Assembly: GCA_002305415.1 (NCBI GenBank) | Contig: DBQX01000044.1 | Coordinates: 3,105 to 14,509, forward strand | Reading direction: 5' to 3' | Length of the DNA stretch: 11,405 nucleotides | Source: Actinomycetales bacterium UBA1383 | Lineage (GTDB): Bacteria > Actinomycetota > Actinomycetes > Actinomycetales > Actinomycetaceae | Shown here: piece by piece, positions 6,502 through 11,405 of the stretch | How the letters are laid out: every line of letters begins with the position of its first letter | How positions within the stretch are numbered: the first letter of the stretch is position 1 | Program-made: the position numbers and the translations under genes | The notes under the pieces: model-generated | Told to the model about the DNA's origin: nothing | Seen by the model: only the letters and a program-made list of their open reading frames with translations | Database searches by the model: none

Positions 6502-7929
6502 ATGACCGTGCTGCAGAAGGCCGTGCCGCCGGCGCTGGTCCACGCGTACCTGAAGGAGGGCTACGACCGCGTCAGCGGCTACGTGGTCCGCGCCGCGGAG
6601 GTCAGCGGAGTCGCCACGATCCCGGCACTGCGCCGCCTCCACCTGCTCGACCACCCCGCCTCCCGCGTGCCCCCGGGCTCCCCCCTGCACATCCTGCACG
6701 TCGACCAGTCACCCTCGTGGCAGCTCGTCCCCGCGCGCGGGGGCGCGATTGAGCGGGACGTCCTCGACCCCTCCGGCACCGCCGAGGTGGACGGCGCGCG
6801 GGTGGACGTCTTCCACCTCGCCCACACGCGGCTCACCTCCGGTGCGAGGCTCTGGCGCTTCGAGCCCGACGCCGATCCCGTCCTCGTCGGCACCTACCTC
6901 GGCCCGGCCCTCGGCTGGCAGGACCACACCCGGGACGACACCCTGACCGCCGTCGTCCCGGTCGCCACGGTGGGCGCCGTCGTCGTCCTGGGGGACAAGG
7001 CGTTCGTGGCCGACGTCGTCAGCGGCCCGGACGGGACGCCGACGACGATCACGGCGGTCGCGCCCGCGGAACCTCCCGCCGACCTCGGTTTCACGCGCAA
7101 CGCCAAGGGCTTCTGGGTACGGGACGTGGACCACGCGGAGGCGCGGGCCCTGTTCGAGGTGCGCGTCACGGGCCGGTGGCGGGGCCACCCGGTGCAGGTG
7201 GCGCAGCAGGTCCGGCTGCCTGCCAGCCAGGTGGTCGTCAGGATCTGCTCGCTCGCGCGCGACTGGACGAAGGCCGAGGCCGCCGGCTTCATCGAGATCG
7301 AGCTCGGCGTCTGGGAGACCACCGTCCCCGCGGACGAGGTGACGGACACGCAGCCCCAGGAGATCGCCGCCCGGCCGTGGATGACGTCCTGGCAACTGGA
7401 GCGGCTGCGCCGGCTCGAGGAGGCCGCGAGTTCCAACACGGTCCAGCCACCGGGGCCGACGACGCCCGCCCCCATCCCGGGCACGGTCACCTCGGCGCCG
7501 GGCAGCGGCCTTCGGGACGCTGCCCACCAGGCCTTCTACCAGCGCATCGCCCAGGGAGCGATCCCGCACCTCCCGGCGGGGGCCCGGGAGCTGCAGCTGC
7601 TCTGTGAGGCGGTCGGGAACGTCATGGAGATCTCCGCGCAGGCGATCCTCACGGACGACACCCCCGCACCCGTCCCCACGATGTCGGAGGACGTGGCCCG
7701 CGCCTTCGGCGAGCTGCGCGCGCTGGGTGCCCGGGGGGAGGAGGGCCCGTGGTTCGGCGCCCTCGTGCGGATCACGGCGGCGGGGCAGTTCGCGGTCAAC
7801 TTCAACCGCACGAACAGGCCCCGCATGAAGCGCGAGATCACGGCCGGGATGCTGCGCGTCGAGCGGGAACGCTTCCCGCGGGCGCAGTGGCCCCAGTGGT
7901 TCCTCGACCTCGAGGCCCAGGTCGAATAG
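6502..7929 (+). CDS. Uncharacterised multidomain protein with a YezG/DUF600-like C-terminal domain
   Basis: The product is 475 aa with no signal peptide or membrane helix. I do not recognise it as a named family. Residues 1 to about 165 form a mixed domain (start MTVLQKAVPPALVHAYLKEG, later YLGPALGWQD). Residues about 165-290 form a second unit with a WRGHPVQVAQQV core (Trp226) and a GVWETTVPADEV end (Trp271). That pattern recalls modules in actinobacterial secreted-toxin and ESX-associated proteins. A Pro/Thr-rich linker follows at about 314-335. The last part (about 340-475) starts AFYQRIAQGAIPHLPAGAREL and contains GPWFGALVRITAAGQFAVNFN (Trp417, Asn433-Asn435). This parallels the YezG/DUF600 immunity fold: helix, strands, then W...G-F-V-F. 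An immunity-like or intracellular toxin-neutralising role is an inference. No toxin gene lies beside it. The match is by eye only. Confidence 0.55.
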   Translation: MTVLQKAVPPALVHAYLKEGYDRVSGYVVRAAEVSGVATIPALRRLHLLDHPASRVPPGSPLHILHVDQSPSWQLVPARGGAIERDVLDPSGTAEVDGARVDVFHLAHTRLTSGARLWRFEPDADPVLVGTYLGPALGWQDHTRDDTLTAVVPVATVGAVVVLGDKAFVADVVSGPDGTPTTITAVAPAEPPADLGFTRNAKGFWVRDVDHAEARALFEVRVTGRWRGHPVQVAQQVRLPASQVVVRICSLARDWTKAEAAGFIEIELGVWETTVPADEVTDTQPQEIAARPWMTSWQLERLRRLEEAASSNTVQPPGPTTPAPIPGTVTSAPGSGLRDAAHQAFYQRIAQGAIPHLPAGARELQLLCEAVGNVMEISAQAILTDDTPAPVPTMSEDVARAFGELRALGARGEEGPWFGALVRITAAGQFAVNFNRTNRPRMKREITAGMLRVERERFPRAQWPQWFLDLEAQVE

Positions 7930-7948
7930 CGCGACGCCCACCCCGGGA

Positions 7949-7995
7949 ATACCCCCTCCGGGTATGCTGTTGTGCAGAGCGCAGCACTGAGGAGG
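7949..7995 (+). promoter_or_regulatory. Copper-responsive csoR-copZ-copA promoter with CsoR-type operator
   Basis: A 17-bp inverted repeat, ATACCC-N5-GGGTAT (7949-7965), matches the form of known CsoR operators: a C-run, a centre and a G-run flanked by TA. Its right arm overlaps the -10 box TATGCT (7963-7968), so bound CsoR would block RNA polymerase. The transcript would start near 7975 and give a leader of about 28 nt carrying a strong GAGGAGG ribosome site (7989-7995), 7 nt before the csoR ATG. Operator identity is inferred from sequence form and from the adjacent csoR gene. Confidence 0.75.
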
Positions 7996-8002
7996 CCGCG
8001 GC

Positions 8003-8326
8003 ATGCACGACACCCACGAGATCCACTGCCACCCCGCCGAGCAGGGGCACGGCTACTCGCCGCAGAAGGACGCCTACGTGGCGCGCATGCGTCGCATCGA
8101 GGGGCAGGTCCGCGGCATCGAGAAGATGATCGCGGAGGACAAGTACTGCATCGACGTCCTCACCCAGATCTCCGCCGTCACCCGGGCCCTCCAGGCGGTG
8201 AGCCTCGCCCTGCTGGAGGACCACCTCAACCACTGCGTCGTCGGGGCCGCCAAGGCGTCCGACGAGGAGGGGCGCGCGAAGGTCGCCGAGGCGACCGCCG
8301 CCGTCCCCCGCCTCTGGAAGTCCTGA
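8003..8326 (+). CDS. csoR: Copper-sensing transcriptional repressor CsoR
   Basis: This 107-aa member of the CsoR/RcnR/FrmR all-helical family has the Cu(I) ligand set. Cys49 lies in DKYCIDVLTQ, and His74 and Cys78 lie in EDHLNHCVV, giving the C-H-C pattern with H-x3-C spacing. Tyr48 precedes the first cysteine, as in M. tuberculosis CsoR. The DNA-contact helix RMRRIEGQVRGIEKMI begins at about residue 28. Apo-CsoR binds the operator and Cu(I) releases it. The first 18 residues are unusually rich in His (2, 5, 8, 10, 16) plus Cys9, a tail that might also hold metal. The ligands fit copper better than the nickel (RcnR) or formaldehyde (FrmR) branches. It is first in the operon, 58 bp ahead of copZ, so it should regulate itself together with the efflux genes. 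Confidence 0.92.
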   Translation: MHDTHEIHCHPAEQGHGYSPQKDAYVARMRRIEGQVRGIEKMIAEDKYCIDVLTQISAVTRALQAVSLALLEDHLNHCVVGAAKASDEEGRAKVAEATAAVPRLWKS

Positions 8327-8384
8327 CCCTCCCCGGGGCCACGGACGCCCCACCCCGCCACCCCGCCCACACAAGGAGCCACCC

Positions 8385-8618
8385 ATGACCCCCACCCCCA
8401 TCACCCTGAAGGTCGCCGGCATGACCTGCGCCCACTGCGTCCACCACGTCTCCTCCGACCTCTCCGCCCTCGACGAGGTCGCCGAGGTGATGGTGACGCT
8501 CAACGCCGGCGGGACGTCCGACGTGCTCGTCACCCTGAACGAGGACATTCCGGACGAGAAGCTCGCCGAGACGATCGACGAGGCCGGCTACAGGCTGGTC
8601 GGCGTGGAGCGCGGATGA
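8385..8618 (+). CDS. copZ: Copper chaperone CopZ (single HMA domain)
   Basis: This 77-aa protein is one heavy-metal-associated ferredoxin-like domain. The Cu(I)-binding loop GMTCAHC (CxxC) is near residues 12-18, and the C-terminal DEAGYRLVGVE strand is typical. It should carry Cu(I) in the cytoplasm to the exporter encoded next, and possibly to CsoR. An AAGGAG ribosome site sits just before the ATG. Its stop overlaps the start of copA in an ATGA, which implies translational coupling. The chaperone and the exporter's own N-terminal HMA domain are separate, as usual. Small HMA proteins can also serve other soft metals, but the csoR and copA neighbours support copper. Confidence 0.92.
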   Translation: MTPTPITLKVAGMTCAHCVHHVSSDLSALDEVAEVMVTLNAGGTSDVLVTLNEDIPDEKLAETIDEAGYRLVGVERG

Positions 8619-10933
8619 CGACCCCCACCCGCGCGACCACCCCCGAGGTTCTGGTCCGGGCCACGCCCCTGGCGGAGGTGGACCTGCAGGTCGAGGGCAT
8701 GACGTGCGCCTCGTGTGTGGCGCGCGTCGAGAAGCGGCTCAACAGGCTGCCGGGCGTGCAGGCCACCGTCAACCTGGCCACCGAGTCCGCGCACGTCATC
8801 CTCACCGAGGACGTCGACGACGCCGCGCTCGAGGCCGCCCTGGTCGCGGCCGGGTACGGCGGCCACGTCACGCGCCGGCACGTGGAGGGCGAGGAGCGGG
8901 CCGCCCCGGACGACTTCGACACCTCCGACCCGTCAGCCCGCCGGGCCGCGGACCTGCGCCGTCGGCTCGTGGCCGCGGCGGCGCTGACCCTGCCGGTGGT
9001 GCTGCTCTCGATGGTCCCGCCCCTGCAGTTCCCGGGCTGGCAGTGGGTGGTGGCCCTCCTCGCGCTGCCCGTCGTGACGTGGGGGGCGTGGCCCTTCCAC
9101 CGCGCGGCGTGGAACGCCGCGCGCCACGGCTCCTCGACGATGGACACCCTGGTGTCGCTGGGCGTGATCGCCGCGAGCCTGTGGTCGCTGTGGGCCCTGG
9201 TGTTCGGCGGGGCGGGCGAGATCGGGATGCGCATGGAGGTGTCGCTGATCCCGCGCGCCACCCACGAGGCCATGCACCCGGAGATCTACTTCGAGGTGGC
9301 CGCCGTGGTCACCACGTTCCTGCTGGCGGGCCGGTACGCCGAGTCCCGCTCGCGCCGGCGCGCCGGCGACGCGCTGCGCACCCTGCTGGAGATGGGCGCG
9401 AAGGACGCCGCCCGGATCGAGCGCGGCCCGGACGGCACCAGCCGCGAGGTGCGCGTCCCCATCGCCGCGCTGCGCGTGGGGGACGAGTTCGTGGTCCGCC
9501 CCGGGGAGAAGGTGGCCACCGACGGGGTGGTGGTGGCGGGCGAGTCCGCCGTCGACACCTCGCTGCTGACCGGCGAGCCGGTGCCGGTGGACGTGCGCCC
9601 GGGCGACGACGTCACCGGCGCCACCGTCAACACCTCCGGCGTCCTCACCGTGCGGGCCACGCGGGTGGGTGCGCAGACCGCGCTCGCCCAGATCGGCCGG
9701 ATGGTGGCGCAGGCGCAGACCGGAAAGGCGCCCGTGCAGCGCCTCGCGGACCGCATCTCCGCGGTGTTCGTGCCGGTGGTGATCGTGCTCGCGCTCGGCA
9801 CGTTCGCCACCTGGCTGCTGCTCGGCTACGCGCTCCAGGCCGCGTTCACCGCCGCGGTGGCGGTGCTGATCATCGCCTGCCCCTGCGCGCTGGGCCTCGC
9901 CACCCCGACGGCCCTGCTCGTGGGCACGGGGCGGGCCGCCCAGCTCGGGATCCTCATCAAGGGCCCGGAGATCCTCGAGTCCACCCGGCGGGTGGACACC
10001 ATGGTGCTGGACAAGACCGGCACCCTGACCACCGGGCGCATGTCAGTCGCCGAGGTCCTCCCGCTGCCCGGGACCACCGCGGCCGAGGTGATCCGGCTCG
10101 CCGGCGCCGCCGAGGTGGGCTCGGAGCACCCGATCGCCGTCGCCGTCGTCGAGCGGGCGCGGAGCGAGGGCGGCGAGCTTCCCGCGGCGGAGGGGTTCCG
10201 GAACAGTGCCGGGCTGGGCGTCACCGCGACGGTCGCGGGCCGGGAGGTCGCCGTCGGGCGGCCGGCGTTCCTCGCCGAGCGTGGCCTCGACGTGTCGGCG
10301 GCGGACGACGTCGTCACGCGGGCCGCGGCGGAGGGCGGCACTGCCGTCGCAGTGGGCTGGGACGGGGCCGTGCGCGGCGTGGTCGTGGTGCGGGACGAGC
10401 CGAAGGCCGACGCCGGCGACGCCGTGCGCGAGATCCGCGCCCTCGGCATCGAGCCGGTCCTGCTGACCGGGGACGCGGCGGCCGCGGCCCGGCGGGTGGC
10501 GGGCACGCTCGGGATCGAACGCGTCCACGCGGGCGTGCTGCCCGACGGGAAGCGCGACGTCGTGCTGGCCCTCCAGGAGGAGGGACGCGTGGTGGCCATG
10601 GTGGGCGACGGCGTCAACGACGCCGCGGCCCTCGCCCAGGCCGGGGCGCGCGGGCTGGGGATCGCGATGGGATCGGGCACCGACGTGGCCATCGAGGCCT
10701 CGGACATCACGGTGCTCGGCGGCGACACCCGCCGCATCCCCACGGCGATCCGGATCTCGCGGCAGACCCTGCGCATCATCAAGCAGAACCTGTTCTGGGC
10801 CTTCGCCTACAACGTGGCCGCGATCCCCCTCGCCGCGCTGGGCCTGCTGAACCCGATGATCGCGGGCGCGGCGATGGCGGCCTCGAGCGTGATCGTGGTG
10901 AGCAACTCCCTGCGGCTGCGCCGCGCGGGCTGA
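8615..10933 (+). CDS. copA: Copper-exporting P1B-type ATPase CopA
   Basis: The product is 772 aa, a full-length Cu+ P-type ATPase. An N-terminal HMA domain has GMTCASC (Cys31, Cys34). Membrane helices follow. A loop between helices contains GMRMEVSLIPRATHEAMHPE, rich in Met and His. The actuator TGE motif lies in SLLTGEPVP. The transport site CPC is Cys422-Pro-Cys424. The phosphorylated aspartate is Asp466 in DKTGTLT, SEHPIA has His505, and the hinge GDGVNDA starts at Gly664. The last two helices carry Tyr732-Asn733 and Met754-xx-SerSer758, which together with CPC define the Cu(I)-type P1B-1 group. It uses ATP to move Cu(I) out of the cytoplasm. It overlaps copZ by 4 bp and is the last gene of the operon. 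Its stop is 4 bp from the convergent gene's stop. Confidence 0.95.
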   Translation: MTTPTRATTPEVLVRATPLAEVDLQVEGMTCASCVARVEKRLNRLPGVQATVNLATESAHVILTEDVDDAALEAALVAAGYGGHVTRRHVEGEERAAPDDFDTSDPSARRAADLRRRLVAAAALTLPVVLLSMVPPLQFPGWQWVVALLALPVVTWGAWPFHRAAWNAARHGSSTMDTLVSLGVIAASLWSLWALVFGGAGEIGMRMEVSLIPRATHEAMHPEIYFEVAAVVTTFLLAGRYAESRSRRRAGDALRTLLEMGAKDAARIERGPDGTSREVRVPIAALRVGDEFVVRPGEKVATDGVVVAGESAVDTSLLTGEPVPVDVRPGDDVTGATVNTSGVLTVRATRVGAQTALAQIGRMVAQAQTGKAPVQRLADRISAVFVPVVIVLALGTFATWLLLGYALQAAFTAAVAVLIIACPCALGLATPTALLVGTGRAAQLGILIKGPEILESTRRVDTMVLDKTGTLTTGRMSVAEVLPLPGTTAAEVIRLAGAAEVGSEHPIAVAVVERARSEGGELPAAEGFRNSAGLGVTATVAGREVAVGRPAFLAERGLDVSAADDVVTRAAAEGGTAVAVGWDGAVRGVVVVRDEPKADAGDAVREIRALGIEPVLLTGDAAAAARRVAGTLGIERVHAGVLPDGKRDVVLALQEEGRVVAMVGDGVNDAAALAQAGARGLGIAMGSGTDVAIEASDITVLGGDTRRIPTAIRISRQTLRIIKQNLFWAFAYNVAAIPLAALGLLNPMIAGAAMAASSVIVVSNSLRLRRAG

Positions 10934-10937
10934 GCGG

Positions 10938-11405
10938 CTACCAGCCGAGGGCGGCACCGTCGGCACGGGGCTCGGACCCGCCCACGTAGGTCCCGTTCCC
11001 CAGCCGCCAGATCGCCTGACCGCGCCCGAGGTGCCCGGCGTTCGGGGCCACGGCCACGCTGTGGCCGCGGGCGGCGAGCCCGTCCAGCACCTCGCGGCCG
11101 GCGGCCGCCTCGATGAGCACCTGCCGGCCCTCGGCCCAGAGCCAGCGGGGGGTGTCCAGGGCGGTCTGGGGATCCAGGCCGTGGTCCACGGTGTCCATCA
11201 CCACCTGCACGTGGCCCTGCGCCTGCATGTGCCCGCCCATCACGCCGAACGGGCCCACCGGCTGGCCGCCGCGGGTCAGGAAGCCCGGGATGATCGTGTG
11301 GAACGGCCGCTTCCCGGGGGCGAGCTCGTTCGGGTGCCCGGGTTCGAGGGAGAAGCCGTGGCCGCGGTTCTGCAGCGCGATCCCCGTGCCCGGCACCACC
11401 ACGTG
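10938..11405 (-). CDS. Gamma-glutamyltransferase-family protein, C-terminal part (runs off right edge)
   Basis: About 155 codons are visible, read leftwards from the window edge. The true start and the catalytic N-terminal threonine of the small subunit lie outside. The segment starts HVVVPGTGIALQNRG and continues FSLEPGHPNELAPGKRPFHTI, the conserved small-subunit region of GGT-type Ntn hydrolases. GVMGGHMQAQGHVQVVMD takes the place of the Gly-Gly oxyanion segment. The tail SEPRADGAALGW is the usual C-terminus. The MGGxMQxQGHxQ form is common in the GGT-like branch beyond classical E. coli GGT, so activity could be glutathione hydrolysis, transpeptidation or a related amidase. Signal peptide and localisation cannot be seen. 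No link to the copper operon is implied. Confidence 0.9.
   Translation of the reverse strand, partial: HVVVPGTGIALQNRGHGFSLEPGHPNELAPGKRPFHTIIPGFLTRGGQPVGPFGVMGGHMQAQGHVQVVMDTVDHGLDPQTALDTPRWLWAEGRQVLIEAAAGREVLDGLAARGHSVAVAPNAGHLGRGQAIWRLGNGTYVGGSEPRADGAALGW

Noticed and set aside
6709..8013. 434-codon minus-strand frame opposite the 475-aa protein
   Set aside because: Composition is typical of an antisense frame. The plus-strand frame has a promoter-like box at its start, recognisable strand and helix patterns, and a foldable C-terminal domain.
8704..10989. 761-codon plus-strand open frame inside copA
   Set aside because: It is a frame-shifted shadow with Arg/Gly-rich translation. The overlapping frame encodes intact CopA with every P-type ATPase motif.
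10934..11405. GGT-family gene as part of the copper operon (glutathione-copper link)
   Set aside because: It is on the opposite strand and convergent with copA, so it cannot share the promoter. A functional link would be speculation.

Overview
The window is GC-rich DNA with long ORFs, GTG and ATG starts, TANNNT-type -10 boxes and leaderless starts. This points to an actinobacterium, probably Micrococcales by protein style; that lineage is an inference. The layout looks chromosomal. No insertion sequence, phage gene, tRNA, rRNA or CRISPR array was seen.

Layout. (1) 1-956, minus strand: a polar amino-acid ABC uptake operon, with a lipoprotein substrate-binding protein followed by the first 40 codons of its permease, which runs off the left edge. 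(2) 1114-2544, plus: purB (adenylosuccinate lyase), apparently leaderless. (3) 2545-2806: a 262-bp gap with a 13-bp tandem repeat and three closely spaced GCTGGTGG octamers. (4) 2770-3461, plus: a VapBC-type toxin-antitoxin pair whose core promoter is covered by two inverted repeats. (5) 3465-5621, minus: a GH36 alpha-galactosidase. (6) 5784-6461, plus: a DedA-family membrane protein. (7) 6502-7929, plus: an uncharacterised 475-aa multidomain protein whose C-terminus resembles YezG/DUF600 immunity proteins. (8) 7949-10933, plus: a complete copper-efflux operon, with a CsoR-type operator, then csoR, copZ and copA. (9) 10938-11405, minus: the C-terminal part of a gamma-glutamyltransferase-family enzyme that runs off the right edge.

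How the genes work together. The copper genes form one regulatory circuit. Cu(I) should release CsoR from the 7949-7965 box, allowing expression of the chaperone CopZ and the exporter CopA. copZ and copA overlap by 4 bp. VapB and VapC overlap by 14 bp and should be self-repressed. The remaining genes are single, unrelated functions, each with its own promoter. Several show a -10-like hexamer ending 7-8 nt before the start codon, which is the geometry of leaderless mRNAs.

Most of the window is ordinary housekeeping and accessory content. The least explained item is the 475-aa protein at 6502-7929. I did not find a clearly new multi-gene system.
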